A DNA stretch of 64,000 bases from Gallionellales bacterium 39-52-133 (lineage in GTDB: Bacteria > Pseudomonadota > Gammaproteobacteria > Burkholderiales > Gallionellaceae): assembly GCA_002278935.1 (NCBI GenBank), contig NCJL01000006.1:165705-229704 (forward strand), given 5' to 3'. Every line of letters begins with the position of its first letter. Position 1 is the stretch's first letter. Positions 10,912 to 20,243 of this stretch are shown here, piece by piece. The notes beneath the pieces are model-generated. The model was not told where the DNA came from. It was given only the letters and a program-made list of their open reading frames with translations, and did not search any database. The position numbers and the translations under genes are program-made.

Positions 10912-10939
10912 ATTATAAAGCGCTTATACTTAAAGACAA
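10912..10939 (-). promoter_or_regulatory. Candidate sigma-70 promoter of panD
   Basis: On the minus strand, TTGTCT (10934-10939) and a perfect TATAAT (10912-10917) are separated by 16 bases. The -35 element lies inside the last codons of panC. It would let panD be expressed apart from panB-panC. Sequence match only. Confidence 0.45.
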
Positions 10940-11760
10940 ACTTCAATATTATCAATGAGTCTGGTTTTTCCCAGCCTCGCTGCCGCCAGAATGACCAGAT
11001 TCCGCTCTCCCGCTTCCGGCTCCAGTAAAGCCGTTTGACTGCGGATAGCGACATAATCGACTTGCCAGCCATGAGATACAAGTGCTTTTACCGCTTTATC
11101 TTCCAGCAAGGCATAGTCCTTATTACCGCCCCCCAAAGACTTCCTGATCTCACCCAGCGTTTGATACATAAATATGGCTTCAGTTCGCTCAGCTGGCGTC
11201 AGGTACTGATTACGCGAGCTTAATGCCAATCCATCCGTTGCACGCAGGGTCTCCGCACCTGCAATTGTCACCGGCATATTCAGTTGCGTGACCATCTGCC
11301 GTATTACATGCAGCTGCTGATAATCCTTTTTGCCAAACACAGCCACCTGCGGCTGCACAATATTGAGTAATTTAAGCACCACCGTCGCCACGCCGCGAAA
11401 ATGACCGGGGCGAAAGGCGCCACAAAGCTCCTGCGCAATTGGCGGCGGCTCGACCGTTACCTGCTGCGGCTGCGGATACAGATCCGCCTCACTCGGCGCA
11501 AAGACAATCGCCACACCACAGGCGGCAAGCTTGTCGCAATCCGCCTGCAGCGTGCGCGGGTATTTGCCGAAATCTTCATTGGCGCCAAACTGCAGCGGGT
11601 TTACAAAAATGCTGACCACCACACACTTTGCATGCTGCTGCGCTATACGCACCAGATCAAGATGCCCCTCATGCAGATTGCCCATGGTGGGCACAAAAGC
11701 CACACTGTTTTCCCGGCCCAGACGCTGGCGCAGTGCGGCTACAGAGGAAATAATTTCCAT
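10930..11760 (-). CDS. panC: Pantothenate synthetase
   Basis: PanC joins pantoate and beta-alanine with ATP to give pantothenate. The product of 276 residues shows the HIGH-like nucleotide motif MGNLHEGH (about residues 26-33), [13 protein letters not shown], the GKKDYQQL segment and the second adenylate motif LSSRNQYL. The frame is open for 57 codons upstream, but the ATG at 11760 is chosen because it matches the family start (MEII..) and overlaps the panB stop by one base (TGATG), a mark of translational coupling. Confidence 0.97.
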   Translation of the reverse strand: MEIISSVAALRQRLGRENSVAFVPTMGNLHEGHLDLVRIAQQHAKCVVVSIFVNPLQFGANEDFGKYPRTLQADCDKLAACGVAIVFAPSEADLYPQPQQVTVEPPPIAQELCGAFRPGHFRGVATVVLKLLNIVQPQVAVFGKKDYQQLHVIRQMVTQLNMPVTIAGAETLRATDGLALSSRNQYLTPAERTEAIFMYQTLGEIRKSLGGGNKDYALLEDKAVKALVSHGWQVDYVAIRSQTALLEPEAGERNLVILAAARLGKTRLIDNIEVCL

Positions 11761-12551
11761 CAGAAGCTGTGTTCTGCCGCGGGGAAAGTACCGGCTTTTA
11801 CCTCGGCCACATAGCGCGATACTGCATCCGCAATGGAGCCGGCACCCAGCATATAATTTTTGACGAAGCGTGCCTTCTTGCCCGGATAAATATCCAGCAT
11901 ATCGTGCAACACCAGCACCTGACCCGAGCACTCCGCACCCGCGCCGATACCTATCGTGGGGATATTTGAATTGGCGCTTATCTCCGCCGCCAGCAAAGCC
12001 GGTATCGCTTCCAGCACCACCATCCCGGCGCCCGCCTGCTCAACCGCATGCGCATCCTGCAGCAGGCGCTGTGCGGCTTTGTCATCCTTGCCCTGCACGC
12101 GGTAGCCGCCCAGCTGGTGCACAGATTGGGGGGTGAGGCCGATATGCGCGCACACCGGAATGCCGCGCTGCGTGAGGAAGGCGATGGTTTCTGCCATTAC
12201 TTCACCGCCTTCGAGCTTGACCATACTCGCACCCGCCGCCATCAGCCGTGCGGCGTGTACAAAGGTTTTTTCCGGATTAACCTGAAAGGTGCCAAAAGGC
12301 AAATCGGCAATGATGAAGGCCTGTTTCGCGCCGCGCGCAACACAGCTGGTGTGATAGACCATATCATCGAGCGTGACCGGCAAAGTGGAGTTGCGGCCCT
12401 GCAGTACCATGCCGAGCGAGTCGCCCACCAGCAGCACCTCTACACCTGCCGTTTCCAGCAATTGTGCAAAAGTGGCGTCGTAGCAGGTCAGCATGGCGAT
12501 TTTCTCGCCTTTGCCGTGCATGGTCTGTAACGTGCTTAGTGTGATCGTCAT
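11760..12551 (-). CDS. panB: 3-methyl-2-oxobutanoate hydroxymethyltransferase
   Basis: PanB makes ketopantoate from alpha-ketoisovalerate and methylene-tetrahydrofolate, the first pantothenate step. The 263-residue protein has the metal and substrate motifs [33 protein letters not shown] and [12 protein letters not shown] typical of the family. The supply of folate links it loosely to folK three genes upstream. It is coupled to panC by a one-base overlap and follows the kinase gene by 5 bp. Confidence 0.98.
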   Translation of the reverse strand: MTITLSTLQTMHGKGEKIAMLTCYDATFAQLLETAGVEVLLVGDSLGMVLQGRNSTLPVTLDDMVYHTSCVARGAKQAFIIADLPFGTFQVNPEKTFVHAARLMAAGASMVKLEGGEVMAETIAFLTQRGIPVCAHIGLTPQSVHQLGGYRVQGKDDKAAQRLLQDAHAVEQAGAGMVVLEAIPALLAAEISANSNIPTIGIGAGAECSGQVLVLHDMLDIYPGKKARFVKNYMLGAGSIADAVSRYVAEVKAGTFPAAEHSF

Positions 12552-12556
12552 AGGAA

Positions 12557-13198
12557 TTAAACCCCCAAACTGAAAAATTCGCGCGGCCCGCGCATGCTTT
12601 CTATGCGCTGCAGCAGCAACTTGAAGTCGTCGTCATTATCCACGAAATTCAGGTTTTCACTGTTCACCATCATCAGCGGCGCCTCTTCATACTGGTGAAA
12701 AAAATCGCCATAACTGTTGCCCAGACGCGTCAGATAATCATCCGTCAGCGATTTTTCGTAATTGCGCCCGCGCCTGTGCACACGCTCGAACAGGGTATCC
12801 GTGGAAGCCTGCAGATAGATTACCAGATCGGGAGTCGGGGCTTGCGGTGCCAGGCTCTGGTAAATATTCTGATAAAGCTTGTATTCATCATCACTCAGGT
12901 TGAGGCGTGCGAACAGCGCATCTTTTTCAAACAGATAATCGGAAACCGTGCGCGTATTGAACAGATCCATCTGCGCCTGGTCGCGCAGTTCGTTGATGCG
13001 CTGGAACAGAAAAAACAACTGCGTGGACATCGCATGGCGCTGCGGGTCCTGATAGAAACGCTCCAGGAATGGATTGTCCTGCGGTTTTTCCAGCAGGATA
13101 TCCGCACCAAGGTGGTCAGCCAGACGTTGCGCAAGGCTGGTCTTGCCCACGCCTATCGGCCCTTCCACCACAATGTAACGGTATTTCTCAAGCATCAT
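12557..13198 (-). CDS. Deoxynucleoside kinase family protein
   Basis: This 213-residue protein belongs to the deoxyadenosine/deoxyguanosine kinase family, which phosphorylates salvaged deoxynucleosides. It has a P-loop GPIGVGKTS at residues 13-21, the family segments [14 protein letters not shown] and [10 protein letters not shown] (the DRS-like region), and a lid with the arginines of [11 protein letters not shown]. The substrate cannot be told from sequence. It overlaps folK by 11 bases and is followed by panB, an order common in betaproteobacteria. Confidence 0.9.
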   Translation of the reverse strand: MMLEKYRYIVVEGPIGVGKTSLAQRLADHLGADILLEKPQDNPFLERFYQDPQRHAMSTQLFFLFQRINELRDQAQMDLFNTRTVSDYLFEKDALFARLNLSDDEYKLYQNIYQSLAPQAPTPDLVIYLQASTDTLFERVHRRGRNYEKSLTDDYLTRLGNSYGDFFHQYEEAPLMMVNSENLNFVDNDDDFKLLLQRIESMRGPREFFSLGV

Positions 13199-13709
13199 TT
13201 TTCAGGCGCCCCGTGCCGGCAAAAGCAGCTTCCAGCTTCTCCAGCTGCTGATTCCGGCATTCCTGCATTGCCGCGTCTGCTGCGCCCACTCCCGGAATCA
13301 CACAGCCGGGCGCAATCTCCAGCAGCGGCTGCAGTACAAAGGCACGCTTGTGCATCTGCGGATGCGGCAGCGTCAAGCCATGCTGGTGATGCCGGATCTC
13401 GTCATACAGCAACACATCCAGATCCAGGGTGCGCGGCGCATTCTGAAACTCGCGGGTGCGGCCGTTTTCCTGTTCCAGCGCCAGCAGGGCCTGCAGCAAG
13501 GCCAGCGGTGCCAGTGCGGTTTCCACCCTGACCACTGCGTTAATAAAATCGGGCTGGTCGAGATAGCCAACCGGCGCGCTGCGATACAGGCTGGAACGCG
13601 CCAGCACGCGCGTCTCAGGCAAGCAATCTATTGCCTGCATCGCCTGCAACACTTGCGCGGACGGATTAGCAAGGTTGCTGCCCAAGCCTATAAAAGCAAT
13701 GTGCTTCAT
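13188..13709 (-). CDS. folK: 6-hydroxymethyl-7,8-dihydropterin pyrophosphokinase
   Basis: FolK transfers pyrophosphate from ATP to hydroxymethyl-dihydropterin, a step of folate synthesis. The 173-residue protein has the family motifs AFIGLGSNLANP at the N-terminus, SLYRSAPVGYLDQPDFINAV, LEQENGRTREFQNAPRTLDLD with the metal-binding aspartates, and LPHPQMHKRAFVLQPL. The frame is open upstream into the pcnB end, but ATG at 13709 fits the family start. It follows pcnB by 14 bp and overlaps the next gene, so it sits inside one operon. Confidence 0.97.
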   Translation of the reverse strand: MKHIAFIGLGSNLANPSAQVLQAMQAIDCLPETRVLARSSLYRSAPVGYLDQPDFINAVVRVETALAPLALLQALLALEQENGRTREFQNAPRTLDLDVLLYDEIRHHQHGLTLPHPQMHKRAFVLQPLLEIAPGCVIPGVGAADAAMQECRNQQLEKLEAAFAGTGRLKNDA

Positions 13710-13723
13710 CAAACTCTCTGCAA

Positions 13724-15064
13724 TCAGGCCGCCACAGTCGCCGCCGGCTTTTTGCTGCGGCGGCGCTTCTTCTTGGGGCCCTTCTCCGGCAGAAGCATCT
13801 CTTCGCGACGCTCGTCCGAGGCCTCCTGAAACTCTGTCCACCACTCGCCCAGTTCCATCGGCATCTCGCCGCTGTGGCAGCGCAGCAACAAGAAATCATA
13901 GGCCGCACGGAAGCGCGGCAAGGCCAGCAGGCGCAGCGGACGCTGGCCTGAGCGCTGTTCCAGACGCGGCTGCAGCAGCCAGATTTCTTTCATGATGGTA
14001 TCGTGGCGGTGCGGAATGGCCATTTGCAAACGTTGCTTGTGCAGCACCGCATCCATTGCCAGGTGCAGCGCGGGTATGGCAGGCTTGCCTGCATCAAGCT
14101 GCGCATTCCACATGCTGAGCACCTCGTGCCACAACAGCGCGGCAAACAGAAAGGCCGGTGAAGCGGGCTTGTCTTCGCGCAGGCGCTGATCGGTATTGGC
14201 CAGCGCCGACATGATGAATTTCTCACCCATAGGCTGTTCCAGTATCACATCCAGCATCGGCAGCAGGCCGTGGTGCAGATGCATGGCGCGCAGTTTTTTA
14301 ACGCACTCCACCGCATGGCCCGACATCAGCAACTTGAGCATTTCATCCAGCAGGCGCGCCTCGGGCACATTGCCAAGCAGGCCCTTCATGCTGAAGATAG
14401 GCTCGGCGGTCGCCGCTTCCAGCTTCATGCCCAGTTTGGCTGAAAGCCTGACCGCGCGCAGCATGCGCACCGGGTCTTCGCGGTAACGTGTGGCAGGGTC
14501 GCCTATCATGCGCAGCAAGTTGGCGCGGATATCGGCATAGCCGTGATGGAAGTCGAATATTTCCTGGGTGCTGGGGTCGTAAAACAGCGCATTGGCGGTA
14601 AAGTCGCGCCGCGCCGCATCCTGCTCCTGGTCGCCAAATTCATTGTCGCGCAACAGACGGCCATGATCGTCGGTCTGGGCATCCACCGCCTCTATCATGC
14701 GGCGGAAGGTGGACACTTCCACGGTTTCATCGCCAAACATCACATGCACCAGACGGAAACGGCGGCCGATGATGCGCGCGCGGCGAAATACGCGGCGCAC
14801 CTCTTCGGGTGTGGCATCGGTGGCGACGTCAAAATCCTTGGGCTGGCGTTTGAGCAACAAATCGCGCACCGCGCCGCCCACCACATAAGCCTGGTAGCCT
14901 GCGGCCTGCAAACCGTCGGTAACCCGGCGTGCTGCCGGGCTGATACCTTCACGTTTTACACCATGCTCCTTAAAAGGAATTACCGTACAACTTCCGAGCG
15001 TCCTGGTTTTTTTGGACTTGCCCCGCGCCAATGAAATGACGCGTCTAATCAGTTTTTTTATCAT
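13724..15064 (-). CDS. pcnB: Poly(A) polymerase I
   Basis: PcnB adds poly(A) tails to RNA 3' ends, which marks them for decay. The 446-residue protein contains the nucleotidyltransferase motif GGAVRDLLL (63-71), the metal-binding DFDVATDA (from residue 77), and the RRARIIGRRFRLVHV segment that distinguishes poly(A) polymerases from CCA-adding enzymes. The C-terminal tail is very basic (KKKRRRSKK), as usual for RNA-binding in this family. It is the first gene of the pcnB-folK-dgk-panB-panC run; the 220 bp downstream towards psiF hold the psiF terminator. Confidence 0.97.
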   Translation of the reverse strand: MIKKLIRRVISLARGKSKKTRTLGSCTVIPFKEHGVKREGISPAARRVTDGLQAAGYQAYVVGGAVRDLLLKRQPKDFDVATDATPEEVRRVFRRARIIGRRFRLVHVMFGDETVEVSTFRRMIEAVDAQTDDHGRLLRDNEFGDQEQDAARRDFTANALFYDPSTQEIFDFHHGYADIRANLLRMIGDPATRYREDPVRMLRAVRLSAKLGMKLEAATAEPIFSMKGLLGNVPEARLLDEMLKLLMSGHAVECVKKLRAMHLHHGLLPMLDVILEQPMGEKFIMSALANTDQRLREDKPASPAFLFAALLWHEVLSMWNAQLDAGKPAIPALHLAMDAVLHKQRLQMAIPHRHDTIMKEIWLLQPRLEQRSGQRPLRLLALPRFRAAYDFLLLRCHSGEMPMELGEWWTEFQEASDERREEMLLPEKGPKKKRRRSKKPAATVAA

Positions 15065-15205
15065 TACTTTCAGTTTCAGTGAGATGCCGCATCATCCTGC
15101 GGTTATCAAGATGGCGAGATTATACACTGGTGAGAAAACATCTCGTCCGCGCATCATTATTTGCGTTTACACCCTTACCAGCGTTAAAACCTCTGTTTTG
15201 CAGAT

Positions 15206-15243
15206 AAAAAAGAGGCGCACATTCACTTGTGCGCCTCTTTTGT
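15206..15243 (-). terminator. Rho-independent terminator of psiF
   Basis: A perfect stem, AAAAGAGGCGCAC with GTGCGCCTCTTTT around an eight-base loop, is followed by a T run when read on the minus strand. It lies 40 bp after the psiF stop. Confidence 0.9.
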
Positions 15244-15284
15244 TGCCACGCGGGGCTACACCCCCCGAAAATTATCGTTCCACG

Positions 15285-15578
15285 CTACCCTTTCAGGCAG
15301 GAACTCATGAATGCCTTGCGTTCGTCGCCTTTTTTACCCTTGGCCTCTTCGTTGCAGGTTTTCATCTTTGACGTTTGTGCAGGCTTGTTTTCAGCAGCAG
15401 CCGATATGCCCTTATCTTTGCTCAGGCAAGCTTTCATGAAATTCTTGCGCTCATCGCCTTTCTTTCCTTTCGCTTCCACATTGCATGCCTTCATTTTTTC
15501 CTGTTGCGCGCCAGCCATAACTGGTGCAGAAACAGAGAACATCAATCCCATAACCGTCAGTGCAATAAATTTTTTCAT
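15285..15578 (-). CDS. PsiF-repeat exported protein
   Basis: This is a 97-residue exported protein with a signal peptide cleaved after about residue 22 (SAPVMA/GA). Two PsiF repeats follow, each with the pattern MK(A/T)CN.EAKGKKGDERK.FM..CL, at about residues 29-52 and 71-95; the four cysteines suggest two disulfide-closed units. PsiF is phosphate-starvation inducible in Escherichia coli, but its function is unknown. I see no Pho box upstream here. AAGGGA precedes the start. It interrupts the otherwise common order HAD-pcnB. Confidence 0.9.
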   Translation of the reverse strand: MKKFIALTVMGLMFSVSAPVMAGAQQEKMKACNVEAKGKKGDERKNFMKACLSKDKGISAAAENKPAQTSKMKTCNEEAKGKKGDERKAFMSSCLKG

Positions 15579-15751
15579 TATTTTCCCTTAACATTAAGTT
15601 ATTTCAATCATGCCAACATGAAAACCGCTTGCTTCCACAGAAATGGAAACGCGACGATTATAGTCCAGTCCTTTTCCGGCTCAACATGCATCCGCTGCAA
15701 AGCGATGCTATCTGCCCACCCCGCTCTTGCCGTCCGCACCCAGGAAATTAC

Positions 15752-15778
15752 AAAATATTCAATAAAATCAAATACTTA
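15752..15778 (+). repeat. Dispersed AT-rich motif with IHF consensus, copy 3
   Basis: AAAATATTCAATAAA then ATCAAATACTTA, a full match to WATCAANNNNTTR. It lies in the 242-bp gap between the HAD phosphatase stop and psiF, about 175 bp upstream of the psiF start. Confidence 0.7.
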
Positions 15779-15820
15779 TATAAATTGGACGAATCCACAT
15801 CCGGGTTGCTGCGATACGTT

Positions 15821-16483
15821 TTAGCGCAGCGAAATGATGCGCCAGCCGTGCTCCTCCGCATGCGCACGCAAGGTGTCGTCCGGATCAACTGCCACCGGAT
15901 TTTTCACCAGCGTCAGCAAGGGCAGATCATTGAGCGAGTCGCTGTAAAATGTACTGTCGCCAAAGCTGCCCCAGGTCCAGTCATGGTGTTCCATCCAGGC
16001 CTCAAGGCGGGTGATCTTGCCTTCGCGGAAGCTCGGCACACCGTGAACCAGCCCGGTAAATTCACCATTTTTATGCTCCGGTTCGGTAGCGATCAGAAAC
16101 TCCACACCGTATTCATGTGCGATAGGCGCGGTCACAAAACTATTGGTGGCCGTAATAATGACGCAGATGTCTCCCGCTGCGCGGTGACTGGCTACCAGTT
16201 TTTTTCCCTCGTTACTCATCATCGGCCGCACCTTGATGCGCATAAAGTCTTCATGCCAACGATCCAGTTCCTCGCGTTTATGGCGCGACAGGGGCTTGAG
16301 CTGAAAATCCAGGAAGGCGTGGATGTCCAGTGTGCCCGCCTTGTATTGCTCGTAAAACGCCAGATTTTTTGCCTCGAATAATTCGCGGTCGAGCACACCC
16401 TGCTCAATCAGGAATTGCGACCACTCGAAATCGCTGTCTCCACTCAGCAGGGTATTGTCCAGATCAAATAAGGCCAGATTCAC
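15821..16483 (-). CDS. HAD-IB family phosphatase (SerB-like)
   Basis: This 220-residue HAD-superfamily subfamily IB hydrolase has motif I FDLDNTLL with nucleophile Asp7 and acid Asp9, motif II ITATN, and motif III/IV GSFGDSTFYSDSLNDLPLL. It resembles phosphoserine phosphatase, but this betaproteobacterial subgroup found beside hda is usually annotated only as a HAD-IB phosphatase; the true substrate is not known. It follows hda on the same strand, separated by a 156-bp spacer occupied by an inverted repeat. Confidence 0.9.
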   Translation of the reverse strand: MNLALFDLDNTLLSGDSDFEWSQFLIEQGVLDRELFEAKNLAFYEQYKAGTLDIHAFLDFQLKPLSRHKREELDRWHEDFMRIKVRPMMSNEGKKLVASHRAAGDICVIITATNSFVTAPIAHEYGVEFLIATEPEHKNGEFTGLVHGVPSFREGKITRLEAWMEHHDWTWGSFGDSTFYSDSLNDLPLLTLVKNPVAVDPDDTLRAHAEEHGWRIISLR

Positions 16484-16515
16484 TTTTACACTCCAATTTC
16501 AAATCAAAAAGCTTG

Positions 16516-16616
16516 ATCCACAGATTACACAGATTACACAGATGGGCACAGATTAAAAACCAGTTCGATAGTCCCTGAACATATTCAATCTGTGTGAATC
16601 TGTGTAATCTGTGGAT
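16516..16616. repeat. Inverted repeat of CACAGATT units, copy 1
   Basis: The left arm (16516-16543) reads ATCCACAGATTACACAGAT followed by a third unit; the right arm (16588-16616) is its near-perfect reverse complement. Each arm is itself a tandem array with a period of about 10 bp. It fills the gap between hda and the HAD gene. A stem this long could act on mRNA ends, but no T tract follows. Confidence 0.75.
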
Positions 16617-16639
16617 TAAAGTATTTCCCGCCAGCGGCT

Positions 16640-17269
16640 TCAAACAGCATTCCTCATGACCTCCTTCAGCAGCGGCACCGATGCGGCGCGCTTCAGGCGC
16701 AAACAGTGCTCATCCAGCGCGTCCAGCACGCCCAGCAGGGAGGGCAAATCGCGCCTGCCGTGGCGCAACAGGTATTGCGTCACCTCGGGCGTGAGAATAA
16801 AGCCGCGCGCCTGGGCATGCTGCTGTAGCGCGAGCGCCTTTTCTTCATCGCTCAAGGCCTGCACCTGATAGATCAGCCCGCGCAACTGCAAATGCGCGGG
16901 CGCCGCCATACCGCTGACCAGCAATATTCCGCCGCTTTCGCGCTGGTGATTATAAAGGTCGAATAAGGCAATTTGCGCGGCATCGTCGAGCAACTCGACA
17001 TCATCCACCGCCACCAGCTGTGCCGCAGCCGGCACTCTGCCCCGGGCATACTCAGCTGACAGGCCCAGCGTGCGCGCCTTTTCAACCGCACCTTGCAGCA
17101 AATGAGTCTTGCCGCTGCCGGTTTCGCCCCAGATATAAAAACCGCGTTCGGCTTGTGATTTATTCAAGGCGAGATTGAGCGCGGACAGCAATTCTGCATT
17201 GTGTCCGGCAACAAAATTATCGAGAGTGGGAATCCAGTCGGGCGAGATGCCCAGCAACATTTGCGTCAT
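16640..17269 (-). CDS. hda: Hda, regulator of DnaA inactivation
   Basis: Hda is a DnaA-like AAA+ protein that, bound to the DNA-loaded beta clamp, makes DnaA hydrolyse its ATP after initiation. The 209-residue protein has an N-terminal clamp-binding motif QMLLGI (residues 3-8), Walker A GETGSGKTH (48-56), a Walker B region VAVDDVELL, and the sensor 2 region RRDLPSLLGVLDALD. It lacks the DNA-binding domain IV of DnaA. It lies 10 bp after perM on the same strand, as in many proteobacteria. Confidence 0.95.
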   Translation of the reverse strand: MTQMLLGISPDWIPTLDNFVAGHNAELLSALNLALNKSQAERGFYIWGETGSGKTHLLQGAVEKARTLGLSAEYARGRVPAAAQLVAVDDVELLDDAAQIALFDLYNHQRESGGILLVSGMAAPAHLQLRGLIYQVQALSDEEKALALQQHAQARGFILTPEVTQYLLRHGRRDLPSLLGVLDALDEHCLRLKRAASVPLLKEVMRNAV

Positions 17270-17279
17270 TTAATAAATA

Positions 17280-18353
17280 CTATTCTTTGTAAAGGGGACT
17301 GTTGAGATACCAGCCGCTGGCATGGCGCAGCCCTACCAGCAGCGCAGCAGACAGCGGCAATGCCAGCAGCAAACCGACAAAGCCGAACAGTTGGCCAAAT
17401 GCCAGCAGGGAGAAGATAACTGCCAGCGGATGCAGGCCGATGCGGTCACCCACCAGCCACGGCGTGATCACCATGCCTTCCAGCAGCTGCCCGATGCCAA
17501 ACACGCCCCATACCAGCAAAATGCTGGAAAAATGATCAAACTGGGTGAAGGCGGCAAGGGTGGCAAGCAGCAGGCCGGTGAACATGCCCAGATAGGGCAC
17601 AAATACCAGCATGCCTGCCACCACGCCTATCGGCAGGGAAAACTCCAGGCCGGTGAGCCATAAAAAGAATACATAAAATACACTCATGAGCAGCATCACC
17701 GATATTTGCCCGCGTAAAAATTCGGCCAGAATACTGTCGATTTCAGCGCCAATTTCAATTACTTTGGCATGCAGACGGCGCGGAATGGCGTGTTCGATCT
17801 TGGACAGCAACACAGGCCAGTCACGCAGCAAATAGAACAGTACCAGCGGGATCAGCATCACATTCATCAACAGTGCCATCAGCATCGCGCCACTGCCACC
17901 CAGCCACGGCAAAGCTTTTACCGCAGCGCCGCCCGCACTTTTCCAATGGCTGCTCAACAACTCCTTGATCACCTCGTTGTCCCATTGCAGATTGATGCCA
18001 AATTGCTGCTGCAACAGCGGCAGCAACTTGAGTCGCGCCAAGTCCAGCAGCGCCGGGATACGCGTGACAAAATGATTAAACTCCTTTTGCAGCAGCGGCA
18101 GCATGATCAAAACCAGCAATACAAGCATTCCGACCAATGCCGCCATCACCAGCAAGGCTGCCAGCGTTCTGGGCAGCTTCCAGCCGCGTGGCAGTTTCAG
18201 CGCGCATAGCTTGTCCACCCACGGATCACAGATGTAAGCCAGAATGGCGGCAATAAAAAAGGGCGTCAGGATGGGCTCCAGCAGGTAGAGCAACCAGGCA
18301 ACAGCCGCGCTTATAGCAATCCATTGCAGTGCAACAAAGCGTTCAAGAGGCAT
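17280..18353 (-). CDS. AI-2E/PerM family membrane transporter
   Basis: This 357-residue inner-membrane protein belongs to the PerM/AI-2E transporter family. It has a hydrophobic N-terminal pair of helices (about residues 10-40), a third pair near 65-90, a long soluble segment (about 95-150), and four or more C-terminal helices. These include the conserved FVPYLGMFTGLLLA and the glycine-rich ITPWLVGDRIGLHPLAVIF. Substrates vary in the family and none can be assigned. ATG at 18353 is chosen; the frame stays open another 358 codons opposite purM, which is not coding. It diverges from purM with a 63-bp gap. Confidence 0.9.
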   Translation of the reverse strand: MPLERFVALQWIAISAAVAWLLYLLEPILTPFFIAAILAYICDPWVDKLCALKLPRGWKLPRTLAALLVMAALVGMLVLLVLIMLPLLQKEFNHFVTRIPALLDLARLKLLPLLQQQFGINLQWDNEVIKELLSSHWKSAGGAAVKALPWLGGSGAMLMALLMNVMLIPLVLFYLLRDWPVLLSKIEHAIPRRLHAKVIEIGAEIDSILAEFLRGQISVMLLMSVFYVFFLWLTGLEFSLPIGVVAGMLVFVPYLGMFTGLLLATLAAFTQFDHFSSILLVWGVFGIGQLLEGMVITPWLVGDRIGLHPLAVIFSLLAFGQLFGFVGLLLALPLSAALLVGLRHASGWYLNSPLYKE

Positions 18354-18416
18354 TTCGGGTAAAATCCGCAAATTGAAATTAGCCGCACTGTATCCCGAAG
18401 AAAGCGAGAACTCAAC

Positions 18417-19472
18417 TTGAACCAAATCACCCCACCCAATAATAACGCCCTTTCCTACCGCGATGCCGGGGTAGATATCGATGCCGGCGACCGTCTGGTC
18501 GAGAATATCAAACCCTATGCCAAGCGCACCATGCGCCCCGAAGTGCTTAGCGGCATTGGCGGCTTTGGCGGACTGGTTGAAATTTCCAAAAAATTCAAGG
18601 AGCCGGTGCTGGTGTCCGGCACCGATGGCGTGGGTACAAAACTGAAACTTGCTTTTGAGCTGAACCGGCATGACACCGTTGGTATAGACCTGGTTGGCAT
18701 GAGCGTAAACGACATTCTGGTGCAGGGCGCCGAGCCACTGTTTTTTCTCGACTACTTTGCCTGTGGCAAGCTGGACGTGGATGCAGCCACCGAAGTGATC
18801 AAGGGTATCGCTAACGGCTGCGAGCAGGCCGGCTGCGCGCTGATTGGTGGCGAAACCGCAGAGATGCCGGGCATGTATCCGGTGGGCGAATACGACCTCG
18901 CAGGCTTTGCTGTGGGTGTGGTAGAAAAAGCCCATATCATCACAGGAGCCGACATCAAACCCGGCGACGTGGTGCTGGGCATGGCTTCCAACGGCGCACA
19001 TTCCAACGGTTACTCGCTGGTGCGCAAGATTATCGAACGCAGCAACCCCGACCTCAATGCAAAATTTGACGGCGAGCGCAGCCTCGCCGACTGCATCATG
19101 GCGCCCACGCGCATCTACGTGAAGCCGCTGCTGGCATTGATGCAGACCCTCACTATCAAAGGCATGGCGCACGTCACCGGCGGGGGCATTACCGAAAACG
19201 TGCCGCGTGTATTGCCGCAGAATGTCGTTGCCGATATCGACAGCAAATCCTGGCAGATGCCCAGGCTGTTTGATTGGTTGCGTGAAGGTGGCAACGTGGC
19301 AGAACAGGAAATGTTCCGCACCTTTAACTGCGGTATCGGCATGGTAGTTGTGGTCAGCAAGGAAGATGCGGCAAAGGCCATCAGCCAGTTGCAGGCGGCA
19401 GGCGAGAAGGTATGGCAAATCGGCCATATTCGCTCACGCAACGGTGATGAGCATCAAACGCAGGTCAGATAA
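18417..19472 (+). CDS. purM: Phosphoribosylformylglycinamidine cyclo-ligase (AIR synthetase)
   Basis: PurM closes the imidazole ring to form AIR in purine synthesis. The 351-residue protein has the family motifs [58 protein letters not shown] (in parts) and [11 protein letters not shown]. The start is the rare codon TTG at 18417; it is accepted because the next in-frame ATG falls far inside the conserved N-terminal region. It is divergent from perM. A CACAGATT inverted repeat separates it from purN. Confidence 0.97.
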   Translation: MNQITPPNNNALSYRDAGVDIDAGDRLVENIKPYAKRTMRPEVLSGIGGFGGLVEISKKFKEPVLVSGTDGVGTKLKLAFELNRHDTVGIDLVGMSVNDILVQGAEPLFFLDYFACGKLDVDAATEVIKGIANGCEQAGCALIGGETAEMPGMYPVGEYDLAGFAVGVVEKAHIITGADIKPGDVVLGMASNGAHSNGYSLVRKIIERSNPDLNAKFDGERSLADCIMAPTRIYVKPLLALMQTLTIKGMAHVTGGGITENVPRVLPQNVVADIDSKSWQMPRLFDWLREGGNVAEQEMFRTFNCGIGMVVVVSKEDAAKAISQLQAAGEKVWQIGHIRSRNGDEHQTQVR

Positions 19473-19480
19473 AAAAATAT

Positions 19481-19586
19481 CTTGTCCACAGATTACACAG
19501 ATTGACACAGATGAAATGCATGAATGGTATTCATATTTTTGACGGTGCAGGTTTTGCTTTTTAATCTGTGTAAATCTGTGGACAAA
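19481..19586. repeat. Inverted repeat of CACAGATT units, copy 2
   Basis: The left arm starting CTTGTCCACAGATTACACAG (19481-19512) and the right arm TTAATCTGTGTAAATCTGTG ending GACAAAG (19561-19586) are near reverse complements, 48 bp apart. It occupies nearly the whole purM-purN spacer, so a purM-purN transcript would carry a long hairpin just before the purN ribosome site. Confidence 0.75.
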
Positions 19587-19600
19587 GGATTTGCAGCACC

Positions 19601-20239
19601 ATGAAAAAAATAGTCATCCTGATTTCCGGGCGCGGCAGCAATATGCAGGCGCTATTGTCTGCAGGCTTGCCGTGTCAAATCACCGCGGTGATCAGCAACC
19701 GTGCCGATGCGCAGGGGCTGGAGACTGCCCGGCAGCACGGCATTGCTACGCGGGCAATCCCGCACTGCGATTACACCGACCGCGCCTCATTTGACATGGC
19801 GCTGGCAGCTGCAATCGACAGCTATCAGCCAGATTTCGTGGTGCTGGCGGGCTTCATGCGCATCCTCACCGAACAGTTTGTTAATCGCTACCATGGTCGC
19901 CTGATCAATATCCACCCGTCTTTGCTTCCCGCCTATGCGGGTATGCATACTCATGAACGAGCCCTGCAAGATGGCGTAAAAATTCATGGCTGCACCGTGC
20001 ATTTTGTGACACCTGACCTTGATCTTGGCCCCGTCATTATCCAGGCGGCCGTACCCGTGTTATACAATGACACAGCGCAAATGTTGTCAGAGCGCGTCTT
20101 AAAGCAAGAACATATTATTTACCCGCAGGCCATTCGCTGGTTATGCGAGGGCAAGGTAATGCTGAATGCCGAAAAAAAATCTGTGTTTAACGGTGCGGAA
20201 ATAGCGAGCCCTGCGCTGATTGCACCTCATATGGAGTAA
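19601..20239 (+). CDS. purN: Phosphoribosylglycinamide formyltransferase
   Basis: PurN transfers a formyl group from 10-formyl-tetrahydrofolate to GAR in purine synthesis. The 212-residue protein shows the N-terminal ISGRGSNMQAL phosphate-binding loop, the folate site VVLAGFMRIL, the catalytic NIHPSLLPAY (Asn and His) and the conserved aspartate in HFVTPDLDLGPVI. It continues purM and is followed after 4 bp by a DUF3108 gene, suggesting cotranscription. Confidence 0.97.
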   Translation: MKKIVILISGRGSNMQALLSAGLPCQITAVISNRADAQGLETARQHGIATRAIPHCDYTDRASFDMALAAAIDSYQPDFVVLAGFMRILTEQFVNRYHGRLINIHPSLLPAYAGMHTHERALQDGVKIHGCTVHFVTPDLDLGPVIIQAAVPVLYNDTAQMLSERVLKQEHIIYPQAIRWLCEGKVMLNAEKKSVFNGAEIASPALIAPHME

Positions 20240-20243
20240 TCTC

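Noticed and set aside
15579..15750. A PhoB box upstream of psiF
   Set aside because: No pair of CTGTCA-type direct repeats was found.
16516..16616. A CRISPR array, suggested by regularly spaced CACAGATT units
   Set aside because: Units are about 10 bp with no spacers of CRISPR length, and the second half is inverted.
18354..19427. A 358-codon open extension in frame with perM, running antisense to all of purM
   Set aside because: It mirrors purM codon by codon, has no membrane segments unlike the rest of PerM, and would remove the purM promoter. It is a shadow of purM composition.
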